From Rhizobiaceae bacterium (GTDB lineage Bacteria > Pseudomonadota > Alphaproteobacteria > Rhizobiales > Rhizobiaceae), in NCBI GenBank assembly GCA_017644105.1, contig JAEPMD010000017.1, forward strand, positions 33,978 to 97,977: a DNA stretch of 64,000 nt. The letters run 5' to 3'. The position numbers and the translations under genes were made by a program. Below, one piece after another: positions 1 to 7,402 of the stretch. The notes below the pieces were generated by a model that saw only the letters and a program-made list of their open reading frames with translations, was not told the DNA's origin and did not search any database. Numbering within the stretch: the stretch's first letter is position 1; each line of letters starts with the position of its first letter.

Positions 1-45
1 GAAATAGACCTTAATCCATAGGTTTTACGCAAAAAACCTACTATC

Positions 46-68
46 CAGCCTATTATTTGGCTGTTTTT
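46..68 (+). terminator. Rho-independent terminator-like hairpin
   Basis: A CAGCC stem, an 8-nt loop, GGCTG, then TTTTT. It would end a + strand transcript entering from outside the window. A second inverted repeat (TAGGTTTT/AAAACCTA, about 19-40) lies just upstream. The remaining bases up to 298 are AT-rich and show no gene. Confidence 0.5.
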
Positions 69-298
69 GCCCTCTCCCGAATTTGATTTTTTCGTCAATT
101 GATCGGAAAGAATTGCGATTGCGACCATGAGCAAACAGTCATCTTCTTTTGCGTATCATACAGCATGAATACCCTATTTACGTGTATATTGATAATCATA
201 AATTGAAATACAAAATCTGTTTCCATGCATTTTCGTTATAATTAGTGAGAAATGGAACCAAAATTCGCTTTTTTTGATCAGAAACTAAAAGTTTTGAT

Positions 299-1630
299 TT
301 AATTTTTCGAAAAAAACACCGATTTTGCGCGTTTCACAACATTTCCATCGATCGGACAACGATCAGCGCGAGGCGGTATGATGAAAGCCAAAGCAAGGCA
401 TAAAAGCCCGCAAAGTCCGAATATCCAGTCCATCTCCACACCATTGCGTAGACATAATCCGATCAATACCGGACCTATGCCCTGCCCCAAGGAAATCAGG
501 AAAAACGTGATGGCAAAGCCGGTTGCCGGTGCCCAATCGAATATGCGCAGTGACCACATGCCCAAAAATGCAGTCGTGACGATAAAACCTAGACCGAACA
601 CGGCTGAAGATGCGAAGATTGCATAATTGCTGGTGGCAATCATCGGCAAAGCACCGATGGAAACTGCCGTTACGACCATCAATGCACAATAGGAACCTCG
701 CAATCCAAAATTGGACGTCAACCAACCGGCGAGGAATCCAAATATGCCTGCTGTTCCCAATACACTCCAAAAAATTATACGTGTATTTTCGGCATCACCA
801 GCGTCATAAAGTAAGTCTACTGCAAATGTCCAGTAAGCGCTGCTTGCCAAACCATAACCCAAAGCCGCCACAAACAAGGGACGCGCTTTTGCGCATTTGA
901 TCACCGCAGCAAAACCTGTATCCAGTGGCGTGACGCGTTGATCTGACGGCTGTTTATCTTGGGTCACATCTTTGACATCTGTACGAATAGTCGAAAAATT
1001 CCAAATGCTAACAAGCAAAGCAAGACCTGCAAAAATCATATAGGCCGATCGCCAGTCAAACGCTGAAAACAGCACGATTGGACCTGCAACCGCAACACCA
1101 AATCCGGTTCCAGAGTTAATCCAAGCATAAGTGCGCTCTTGATCTTGTTTGTAAATTTGCCGGACAATAACTTCAGAAAACGGTGGATAGCTGAGGCCTG
1201 GCGACGTACCGGCGATGAAAATTGCGATCAAGAGACCCAGACCTGTTTCTGAAAAGCCCACCAGCAACATGCCAAGACCGGCAGTCACCCCCCCTAAAAC
1301 AATCGGGACACGAGGACCAAAGTGTCTGGAAATCCCAGCAGCGGATAACGTGGCGCATAAATATCCAATATATGATGAACCGGCAATAAGGCCGATGACA
1401 TCTGGGGACAAGGAAAGATCCCGCGAGATATCCGGTACAAACAACCCAAAACCGTAGCGGGCTAGGCCAAAGGTCACGGCGACCATGGCCAGGCCAGCAA
1501 AGGTAAAATTTCGGGTTTGATGCGCCAAAAGCTCTCCTTCTTTTATCACCTCTTCCGTTACGACATCACCCGCTACCGACATGTGTTTGGAGCTTTTGCT
1601 GATATTAAGCATAACGTCCACTTTGAACAC
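299..1630 (-). CDS. YbfB/YjiJ-type MFS transporter
   Basis: A 443-aa membrane protein with about 12 hydrophobic segments. The first begins near residue 45 and carries the GLARYGFGLFVP signature typical of YbfB/YjiJ major facilitators. It is expected to be an inner-membrane efflux or uptake carrier; the substrate is unknown. The GTG start overlaps the stop of the upstream methyltransferase by one base (TAGTG), so the two are probably translationally coupled and functionally linked, for example as maker and exporter of a methylated metabolite. An in-frame ATG at 1612, behind a GTGGA element, is an alternative start that removes six residues. Family call is firm; the coupling argument is inference. 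Confidence 0.85.
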   Translation of the reverse strand: MFKVDVMLNISKSSKHMSVAGDVVTEEVIKEGELLAHQTRNFTFAGLAMVAVTFGLARYGFGLFVPDISRDLSLSPDVIGLIAGSSYIGYLCATLSAAGISRHFGPRVPIVLGGVTAGLGMLLVGFSETGLGLLIAIFIAGTSPGLSYPPFSEVIVRQIYKQDQERTYAWINSGTGFGVAVAGPIVLFSAFDWRSAYMIFAGLALLVSIWNFSTIRTDVKDVTQDKQPSDQRVTPLDTGFAAVIKCAKARPLFVAALGYGLASSAYWTFAVDLLYDAGDAENTRIIFWSVLGTAGIFGFLAGWLTSNFGLRGSYCALMVVTAVSIGALPMIATSNYAIFASSAVFGLGFIVTTAFLGMWSLRIFDWAPATGFAITFFLISLGQGIGPVLIGLCLRNGVEMDWIFGLCGLLCLALAFIIPPRADRCPIDGNVVKRAKSVFFSKN

Positions 1631-2703
1631 TAATTTCGGAGGGATATTTGAAACATTAATGTTTCGTCCTGCGTCAAAGTCTCCTCTACAATTTTAAAGT
1701 GTTTGTTGATCTCACGATACGCACGATATTGCGGAAAATCAAACTTTAAACAATAGTTTGATACAAACAATTTGCGATTACGGTCGACATCTAAGAACTC
1801 TTCACAGAGAATGGCTGCGAATATGAATTCTCCATCTGACGTCTGAACCGGAAGCAGATAAAACCGACCTACCGAAATCGCAGTATCTTTCACAGCTTGC
1901 TCAAACGCAATACGTGAAAATCTTTGCATCATTGGGTTTCGGTAGAAGCTGGAGATATTCAGCGCGCTGGAATTGCTATATAATTGCACCTCAGACAATA
2001 ACATATCATCCTTGCGCGCGATGTTCTGCAACCAATTTGTAATTGTATGAGGATCATCGTTGCCCTCCTGAAACCCAAGCATTGTGATTAATGCAGGTGT
2101 TTGAGTTTGTCCCAGATACGCGTTTAAGGAGAATTCATCAAATGATGCGTTTACAAAATCAACTGGGGTAGTACCCAGAATTCTCTCAAATACAGGCCTC
2201 AAAGGAGCTTCAGAAGCGGGATTAATATCCACCGCTATATATCGAGCAATACTAACCCCAAAATCCAGCAATCTTTGAAGTATGAAACTTGTCTTAATGG
2301 GTTCAGGCCCAAGCTCAACATAAATTAATTCTCTGCCGTTTAAACGCTGAACAATTTTTTCGATCGAGGTTTCCAGTGCTGCTTTGAACGACACGCCTGA
2401 CGGATCAATCTGACCTAGAGCTTCATTTGTCAGACCCTGCATGTTTAGTGATGCCATCGCATTGACGATTTCGGCTAAATAATCATGACTTTTGGTCGGC
2501 TCCATCACATCATGATACTTATATTTATTGCTCTGGGTAATAATTTGATGTGCGGAGAACTCTGTGTGTGAATAAAGCGCTTTCTTTACATTCATTTCCA
2601 GGGTTCTGTTTTGATCAATCTCTTGATCAAAATGATGGTTCATATCGAAATTCGTTACTTTATTATTGGTTATAAAATCTCTGTCTAAAAGCTTATCACT
2701 CAT
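1630..2703 (-). CDS. EgtD-like (Methyltransf_33) SAM-dependent methyltransferase
   Basis: A 357-aa protein resembling histidine-specific methyltransferases such as EgtD and fungal EasF. It has the family opening (YHDVMEPTKSHDY, replacing the usual YD..GS.LF..I..LPEYY), a SAM-binding strand (YVELGPEP..TSFIL), the ribose-binding segment (YIAVDINPAS) and a loop (LGFQEGND) in place of LGSTIGN, keeping its Asn. Near the C-terminus the EgtD motif E-x-S-x-K-F/Y appears as N-x-C-x-K-F, so the Glu and Ser that hold the histidine amino group in EgtD seem to be replaced. Methylation of a substrate other than histidine is therefore likely. No EgtB or sulfoxide synthase is nearby. A GAGGAAA ribosome site precedes the ATG. 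Confidence 0.75.
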   Translation of the reverse strand: MSDKLLDRDFITNNKVTNFDMNHHFDQEIDQNRTLEMNVKKALYSHTEFSAHQIITQSNKYKYHDVMEPTKSHDYLAEIVNAMASLNMQGLTNEALGQIDPSGVSFKAALETSIEKIVQRLNGRELIYVELGPEPIKTSFILQRLLDFGVSIARYIAVDINPASEAPLRPVFERILGTTPVDFVNASFDEFSLNAYLGQTQTPALITMLGFQEGNDDPHTITNWLQNIARKDDMLLSEVQLYSNSSALNISSFYRNPMMQRFSRIAFEQAVKDTAISVGRFYLLPVQTSDGEFIFAAILCEEFLDVDRNRKLFVSNYCLKFDFPQYRAYREINKHFKIVEETLTQDETLMFQISLRN

Positions 2704-3097
2704 ATTTATTTCCTCGTTTTATACAACTTTGGGAAGACAATAAAAAACTAGGAGCTTGGACCGTTAACTGAAAATTAGTATTTGCTACAAGCCATCACAG
2801 AAATTTATGATGAAGACGAATAAACAACCATAAAGGGAATTATTTGTCTTTTTTACCGATAAAATCGCTATTTAAGTGCATTTGACCGCATGATGTGTAC
2901 AGCAATAAATGTCGCAATGTGTAAAATTTTATGAAGCTGTTTTGATATAGGACAACAATCTTTAATCGAAATTCTGACTTAGATTTACATTAACCAATCC
3001 GTAACAAATAGGAGTTGCGATCAGTAAAACACATATATTGAGAATTGCAATCACACCTTGCCCGATGCTATACTCGTTAAAGTAAGGAGGCTTAATC
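2704..3097. promoter_or_regulatory. Divergent intergenic region, methyltransferase/LysR
   Basis: About 390 bp of very AT-rich DNA between two divergent genes. It should hold both promoters and the LysR operator. I see no convincing ORF and could not choose one T-N11-A box over the others. A strong AAGGAGG (3084-3090) serves the LysR gene. Confidence 0.5.
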
Positions 3098-4021
3098 ATG
3101 ACAACCGGACGCTTAAGTATAGAATTGTTAGAAGCATTTGTTACTGTTGCGAAGACTGGAAATGTGACAAAAGCAGGCGATATATTAAACCGAACCCAGC
3201 CGTGTATTTCAACGCAAATCAAGCGACTAGAAGAGCGTGTGGGCAAGCCACTTATTGAGCGATCGGCGAGAACCATACATCTTACCCAAACTGGCAGGAT
3301 TTTGCTTGAGAACGCGCAAAACATCCTGCAATGCTATGAAACAACACGCATGCGTCTGTCGGTACCGGAACTCACCGGAGAGATCAGGATCGGTCTCCCC
3401 GAATGGTTTGCAACGGATAATTTACAAACTGTATTTTGTGATTTTGCCCGCGCCCATCCGAACGTAAATTTAGATATCACCATCGCTGATAGTGTTACCT
3501 TGCATAAGAAATTAAATGAGGGGGAGATCAGTATCGCGATCGCACTTTCCTCTGATCAGCGAGAAGAACCCTTAGATATTGTGGAAGAACCTCTTGTCTG
3601 GGTAGCCAGCCAAAAGGATATCATTGATGAAAAAGTCCCGCTCGTATTATTTGAACACCCCTGCCCGTTCCGCGAACTTGTCTTCAGTGCGCTTGCAGAC
3701 ATGGGTCGCCATTGGGAAGAGCGGCTAACTACAACATCAGTTGCGGTTGCCCAAGTCGCTGTTTCTTCAGGTGTAGGTATTTCAGCCCTTCCAGCGGGTG
3801 CAGTCCAACCTCACCACAAGATTTTGCGGGAATCTGACGGTTTTCCAAAACTGCCAACCATTAATTTGGGCGTTTACACGCCGTCAAAAGACCAATCGCA
3901 AACAATCAGCTATTTTGCGGACCACCTTAAAAGCTTCTTGTATGACAGTGTCATGCAGCCATCGGTTTTATCAGATCAATTGAATCAGATGAACGGCGGT
4001 GAACTACGCGTAGTGCAATAG
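3098..4021 (+). CDS. LysR family transcriptional regulator
   Basis: A 307-aa LysR-type regulator. Residues 1-65 form the winged helix-turn-helix (LSIELLEAFVTVAKTGNVTK then ILNRTQPCISTQIKRLEERV) and the rest the periplasmic-binding-protein-like effector domain (GEIRIGLPEWFATDN...). A strong AAGGAGG sits 7 nt before the ATG. The gene is divergent from the EgtD-like methyltransferase/MFS pair and is its most likely regulator. Its 3' end overlaps the 3' end of the convergent MarR gene by 37 bp, so the two transcripts run into each other. Confidence 0.92.
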   Translation: MTTGRLSIELLEAFVTVAKTGNVTKAGDILNRTQPCISTQIKRLEERVGKPLIERSARTIHLTQTGRILLENAQNILQCYETTRMRLSVPELTGEIRIGLPEWFATDNLQTVFCDFARAHPNVNLDITIADSVTLHKKLNEGEISIAIALSSDQREEPLDIVEEPLVWVASQKDIIDEKVPLVLFEHPCPFRELVFSALADMGRHWEERLTTTSVAVAQVAVSSGVGISALPAGAVQPHHKILRESDGFPKLPTINLGVYTPSKDQSQTISYFADHLKSFLYDSVMQPSVLSDQLNQMNGGELRVVQ

Positions 4022-4527
4022 CATTTTCGGACGTGATTTGCGGGAATTAAGGAAGCGTGTTCGTCTCTCGCAGCTAGATTATCGCGCATTTTGCTGATTG
4101 TCCCTACAAGTCGTACAAGCTCATCCTCAGGTAAGCCGGTGTCCGCGACCACACATTTTGTAATATTGGCTTGCTCAGATTTCAGCGCAGCGCCTTTTTC
4201 AGACAATGAGATCAATACTTGACGCTTATCTTCTTGTCCTTTGCGGCGGATAATATGCCCCGAGGCTTCTAGCCGCTTTAAAATTGGCGTCATGGTATTG
4301 GTATCAGTCATCAATTTCTGACATAGCCACCCTACTGTCACCGCGCCATCACCATCTACCTGGTGCTGCCACAATGCGGACAGCGTGATATATTGCGGAT
4401 AGGTTAGTTCTATCCGGGCAAGATGCGGTGCATATGCTTTATTGATCGCACTTGTTGCAGAATACAGCGCAAAGCAAATTAAATCCTCGACCTTTTGATT
4501 CTCCTCAGATGGCATATTCAAATCCAC
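3985..4527 (-). CDS. OhrR-like MarR family regulator
   Basis: A 180-aa winged-helix regulator. The N-terminal LICFALYSATSAINKAY places Cys18 where OhrR proteins have their peroxide-reactive cysteine, and YAPHLARIELTYPQY supplies the tyrosines that usually contact it. The DNA-binding part follows (LCQKLMTDTNTMTPILKRLEASG, wing RKGQEDKRQVLISL). The C-terminus is longer than usual and ends with two extra cysteines (KCYC). The gene is divergent from a 73-aa protein and two palindromic sites lie between them. OhrR normally controls ohr, but no ohr gene is seen here. Peroxide or thiol sensing is inferred from the family. Confidence 0.85.
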   Translation of the reverse strand: MDLNMPSEENQKVEDLICFALYSATSAINKAYAPHLARIELTYPQYITLSALWQHQVDGDGAVTVGWLCQKLMTDTNTMTPILKRLEASGHIIRRKGQEDKRQVLISLSEKGAALKSEQANITKCVVADTGLPEDELVRLVGTISKMRDNLAARDEHASLIPANHVRKCYCTTRSSPPFI

Positions 4528-4583
4528 TCCCGCATTGTCGGCAAACCAATTGATTACCCCAATTATTTTCTACAACGTCTATA

Positions 4584-4600
4584 TACATCGCGCACGATAT
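4584..4600. promoter_or_regulatory. MarR/OhrR operator, imperfect site
   Basis: An imperfect palindrome built on ATCG-CGCA-CGAT with AT-rich flanks (centre 4592.5). It shares the GCACGATAT half with the perfect site 44 bp downstream and lies closer to the MarR gene, so autoregulation is likely. Confidence 0.6.
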
Positions 4601-4624
4601 AATTGACAAGGCCGCAGAAATCCG

Positions 4625-4648
4625 TTTTATATCGTGCACGATATAAAA
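4625..4648. promoter_or_regulatory. Perfect 24-bp palindromic operator
   Basis: A perfect palindrome whose half is TTTTATATCGTG, centred at 4636.5. It ends 15 bp before the start of the 73-aa gene, so a bound repressor would block that promoter. Its centre is 44 bp (about four helical turns) from the imperfect site. Confidence 0.75.
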
Positions 4649-4663
4649 TTTGAGGAGAACAAT

Positions 4664-4885
4664 ATGTCTTGGCTACCAACATTAATTACATCCAACGCAG
4701 AAGAGGGTTTCGAACTTGCCATAAAACTGTCACGGATGGGCGTTAAAAAGACCCAACCGGATGACGAAATTCGTGCGAAATTGCGGCCAATCTACGAAAA
4801 TGACGCAGACAGTCTCACACATGTATCTCATGTGATTGCAACAAATTTCCAAACCGTAGCAGCCGCCAATAATTATTGGCGATAA
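4664..4885 (+). CDS. Small protein under MarR/OhrR-type control
   Basis: A 73-aa soluble protein of unknown family. I chose the ATG at 4664 because GAGGA lies 5-9 nt upstream; an in-frame GTG at 4634 lies inside the palindromic operator. The protein has no cysteine, no signal peptide and no membrane segment. It starts MSWLPTLITSNAEE and ends NNYWR, with a predicted helix through EEGFELAIKLSRMG. The position directly behind the perfect palindrome suggests derepression when the adjacent regulator senses its signal. I do not recognise a function. Confidence 0.65.
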   Translation: MSWLPTLITSNAEEGFELAIKLSRMGVKKTQPDDEIRAKLRPIYENDADSLTHVSHVIATNFQTVAAANNYWR

Positions 4886-5154
4886 TCCTTTCCGTCGGCG
4901 GAACAACACCAGTTTCATTTCCTCTGCATCCCCCGCAGACTATCGCCTCTACAGCGATGTGGACATGGCTGGTGTCTGGCGCTGATGTCTGATGACTGCT
5001 TTTTGGCGACTAAACTTTGGTCCAATATCCTGATGTGCTGATTGCGCAACATCGCGATCTCAATTTGCACTGATACCATCCAATCAGCCTTGAGCTTTTA
5101 AAAGCACCACGCTACCTTAAGCCTACTTCGGGAATGGTCCCGTATGGAGTTTTT
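4886..5154. other. Intergenic DNA, no clear gene
   Basis: Between the 73-aa gene and the YjhX leader. Short open stretches exist (one reads ADYRLYSDVDMAGVWR near 4930-4984), but none has a start codon with a ribosome site, so I call no gene. It may hold the promoter for the YjhX/GNAT transcript. Confidence 0.35.
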
Positions 5155-5181
5155 ATGTCTGAGAATGTGGTTCGCCACTAG
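5155..5181 (+). CDS. Possible leader peptide upstream of yjhX-like gene
   Basis: An ATG followed by seven sense codons (encoding MSENVVRH) and TAG, with GGAG (5146-5149) in ribosome-site position. The stop codon directly abuts the first of two hairpins. Position and size suit a translated leader sensing ribosome stalling, as reported for the E. coli topAI-yjhQ leader. Such short ORFs also occur by chance, so this is a hypothesis. Confidence 0.3.
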   Translation: MSENVVRH

Positions 5182-5203
5182 GTCTTAGCTTTTTTGCTGA
5201 GAC
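5182..5203 (+). promoter_or_regulatory. Leader hairpin 1
   Basis: GTCTTAGC and GCTGAGAC form an 8-bp stem (one G-T pair) around a six-T loop. It begins one base after the stop codon of the possible leader peptide, so a ribosome stalled there would disrupt it. Confidence 0.5.
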
Positions 5204-5221
5204 TTGTTTGAAATCAAAACC

Positions 5222-5257
5222 AGCTCTTGCAAATTGCTGCAAGTAGCTCGCTTTTTG
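5222..5257 (+). terminator. Attenuator-like hairpin before yjhX-like gene
   Basis: AGCT+CTTGCA pairs with TGCAAG+AGCT (10 bp, one bulged T, 6-nt loop), followed by CGCTTTTTG. The shape is that of an intrinsic terminator 55 nt before the YjhX start. Premature termination relieved by leader translation is an inference. Confidence 0.5.
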
Positions 5258-5312
5258 TTATGTTCAAATGGGAACGCGCATTGCGCCTTTCCCCAATTCT
5301 TAAGACGAAACA

Positions 5313-5573
5313 TTGAATATCTCAAAATTAGAACAACGTGTCTTACACGTGCTCGCGCAGGGTGGATCGATCCATCATATCCGCGGGCAAAATCGAAAGA
5401 TCAACAAAGTCACCTGCTATACACGCGAGGGCTATGTGCTCTCAGACTGTACGCTTGACGTTTTCACGCGGCTTAAAAAGCGCCGCTTCATTAAATCAAA
5501 AAGCGGTGCGCCCTATCAAGCAACTAAGCTTGGTTTAAGCGCCGTACTTTCACAATTGGACAATAGATCATGA
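5313..5573 (+). CDS. yjhX: YjhX (TopAI)-type toxin, UPF0386
   Basis: An 86-aa protein that matches the YjhX/UPF0386 family over its whole length: N-terminal MNISKLEQRVLHVLAQGG, central CYTREGYVLSDCTLDVF, C-terminal GAPYQATKLGL. In E. coli this protein (TopAI) inhibits DNA topoisomerase I and is counteracted by YjhQ. Here it starts with TTG behind a weak purine stretch, suggesting low basal translation. Its stop overlaps the start of a GNAT gene (ATGA), so the two are coupled. Family membership is clear; toxicity in this host is inferred. The gene lies behind a structured leader. Confidence 0.88.
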   Translation: MNISKLEQRVLHVLAQGGSIHHIRGQNRKINKVTCYTREGYVLSDCTLDVFTRLKKRRFIKSKSGAPYQATKLGLSAVLSQLDNRS

Positions 5574-6040
5574 ATAAAAACATAAGCTTACGACCTGCAC
5601 GGGGTGAAGATTTAGACGCGCTCTCCAGCCTTGTCGAAAAAGTTGAACTCATGCCCGGTGATATGCTTGCGCATAGCATGGCACCTTATTTTGACACCCT
5701 GCCAGACAATGAAATCTGTGTCATTGCCGAATTGGACGGTGAGATTATTGGCTTTTACTATGCTCGGCAGGAAGAAATGGCGCATAATGTTTGGAATATG
5801 CTGATCATTGCTGTTGATCGGGACAATCAAAGCAAGGGCATTGGCCGAACATTGATCGCGCATTTAGAACAAACATTGCGTGACCAAAATCAGCGGATTT
5901 TGATCATCGATACATCGAGCGATGATCAATTTATCAAAACGCAAAAATTCTATCAGGATTTGGGCTTTGAACGCACAGCCACCATCCCCGATTTTTGGAC
6001 AGATGGCGAGGATAAAATCACCTACTATAAAAGACTATAA
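5570..6040 (+). CDS. GNAT N-acetyltransferase, putative YjhQ-like antitoxin
   Basis: A 156-aa single-domain GNAT protein. The acetyl-CoA-binding motif A is visible as IAVDRDNQSKGIGRTLI (Q-x-x-G-x-G), and the C-terminal half has the usual KFYQDLGFERTATIPDFW pattern. Its ATG overlaps the yjhX-like stop (ATGA), which implies translational coupling. In E. coli the gene after topAI is yjhQ, a GNAT-fold protein that neutralises TopAI, so an antitoxin role is the leading hypothesis. A plain acetyltransferase is the alternative. It runs convergent with the GT51-like gene, two bases away. Confidence 0.8.
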   Translation: MNKNISLRPARGEDLDALSSLVEKVELMPGDMLAHSMAPYFDTLPDNEICVIAELDGEIIGFYYARQEEMAHNVWNMLIIAVDRDNQSKGIGRTLIAHLEQTLRDQNQRILIIDTSSDDQFIKTQKFYQDLGFERTATIPDFWTDGEDKITYYKRL

Positions 6041-6042
6041 CG

Positions 6043-6699
6043 TTAAGCACACCCTTCGAGCCAAACATCATTAAAATTGTTTGGCTCGCACTTTTCATGG
6101 GCCAATTTGGTGATCCGAGCCACGCGTTCTTCCAGCGCCGCATCTGGTGCTGAGAGCTTTAATTTTGATGGCGCAATTAACACGGCGACCAGCGAGTTGA
6201 ACTCGTTTTCGTCGAGCTCGGCGACGCGTTTTTGATAGATCAAATCAGCCGCATTATGAAAGCCGGTGATCCAGCCATTTGGCCCTCTGCCCATTTCAGC
6301 GGTCGCTAAAAACAGCGCCACTTGCTGATGTTTGCTGAGCACACTGTCGAGTCCCAAGGCAAAACCAGATTGGCGGATCTTACCAATGCCCGGGGTATAA
6401 TTTTTAAATCCCAACCGCTTGGCGAGCGATTGCGTGAGCGTTGTGATCCCCGCCCCTTTGGAGCTGAAATCAATGCCATCGTGCTCGTAAAAGCCCGGGT
6501 CCTGAACCTTTATCAGCGTATTGAGTTGCTGTGAAGTGAGGCTCTCAACGCCTTTTCCGCTTCGGGTCAATTGTTCAGCCTGCAGCTTAAAACCATCGGC
6601 CATCTGAACCGCGTCATACCAGCCCTTACCACCATAACCGAATATGGCGATAAGTAATGCCAATCCCGTTAAACCAATTCCATTGATTGCTTTGCCCAT
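6043..6699 (-). CDS. GT51 transglycosylase-like protein lacking catalytic glutamates
   Basis: A 218-aa protein with an N-terminal membrane anchor (residues about 7-24) and a single GT51 peptidoglycan-glycosyltransferase fold, the size of MtgA. Motif 1, normally EDxxFYxHxG, reads QDPGFYEHDG, replacing the catalytic Glu with Gln66. Motif 2 is kept (GAGITTLTQSLAKRL). Motif 3, normally RKxxE, reads GKIRQ, replacing the second Glu with Gln110. The rest (SKHQQVALFLATAEMG) aligns well. Fold and anchoring are preserved but both acidic catalytic residues are gone, so it is probably a non-catalytic relative that may bind lipid II or a division partner. A single base error cannot explain both changes. 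Confidence 0.75.
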   Translation of the reverse strand: MGKAINGIGLTGLALLIAIFGYGGKGWYDAVQMADGFKLQAEQLTRSGKGVESLTSQQLNTLIKVQDPGFYEHDGIDFSSKGAGITTLTQSLAKRLGFKNYTPGIGKIRQSGFALGLDSVLSKHQQVALFLATAEMGRGPNGWITGFHNAADLIYQKRVAELDENEFNSLVAVLIAPSKLKLSAPDAALEERVARITKLAHEKCEPNNFNDVWLEGCA

Positions 6700-6795
6700 A
6701 ATAGCCTCATACTTGATCTGAGCTTAAAAGCTAGGCAAACATCTTGTCCGGACTGAGATCAAATTTTGGCATAATTTGGGTGATTATGTGAAGGT

Positions 6796-7323
6796 TTAAG
6801 CCACCACGCGGCCCTCTTCGACCAAAGCTGCAACATCAAGCGGACGATTGACAAGTTCCGGCACGCCATCAGCAGTCATTTTCCATTCCTCACGCGGACG
6901 GTCGCGATAGAGCTCTAGGCCATTGCCATCTGGGTCATTGAGATAAACCGCTTCGCTGACACCATGATCGGACGCGCCAATCAACTCATATCCAGCGCTT
7001 TGCACCCGGTCGATCACTTGGCCGAGTGACGCGCGATCTGGGAACACAAAAGCGATGTGATAAAGCCCCGTATGCCCTTTTGGCGGTGGGCTACCATTTT
7101 TACTTTCCCATGTATTGAGGCCCAAATGATGGTGGTAATCATCAAAGGACATAAAGGCAGCTTGCGAACCATAGCGCAGCATCAACCGCATGCCGATTAC
7201 ATCTTGATAGAACGCGATTGCGCGCTCAATATCTGCCACCATTAAATGCCCATGCCCAACATGCGCACCTTGAACGCCGTTTTGGTCTGATACTTTATGC
7301 TCTGACTCTACTTGATCCGACAT
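6796..7323 (-). CDS. VOC family protein (CatE-like)
   Basis: A 175-aa vicinal-oxygen-chelate protein. It has the opening strand and metal-ligand histidine (HVGHGHLMVADIERAIAFYQDVIGM), a central YHHHLGLNTW and HIAFVFPD, and the closing LNDPDGNGLELYRDRP with the ligand Glu. This is close to the N-terminal half of catechol-2,3-dioxygenase-like CatE proteins but contains only one such unit. It could be a dioxygenase, lyase or binding protein; the substrate is not deducible. The 14 residues before the domain are polar and unremarkable. Confidence 0.85.
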   Translation of the reverse strand: MSDQVESEHKVSDQNGVQGAHVGHGHLMVADIERAIAFYQDVIGMRLMLRYGSQAAFMSFDDYHHHLGLNTWESKNGSPPPKGHTGLYHIAFVFPDRASLGQVIDRVQSAGYELIGASDHGVSEAVYLNDPDGNGLELYRDRPREEWKMTADGVPELVNRPLDVAALVEEGRVVA

Positions 7324-7402
7324 GGCATTCTCCTTTCTTGAGTTTTTTACTCTGCTTTAAATAGGAAGGAGAATTGCAAATTCAATAAGGGGGTGTTTGG
7401 GG

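Noticed and set aside
2962..3324. 120-aa ORF on the - strand across the LysR promoter
   Set aside because: It overlaps the LysR start and HTH-coding region, has no ribosome site and no family-like pattern; it is a shadow of the real gene.
5204..5458. 84-aa ORF on the + strand overlapping the yjhX-like gene
   Set aside because: It runs in another frame through a clearly recognised UPF0386 gene and the leader hairpins; its product looks random.
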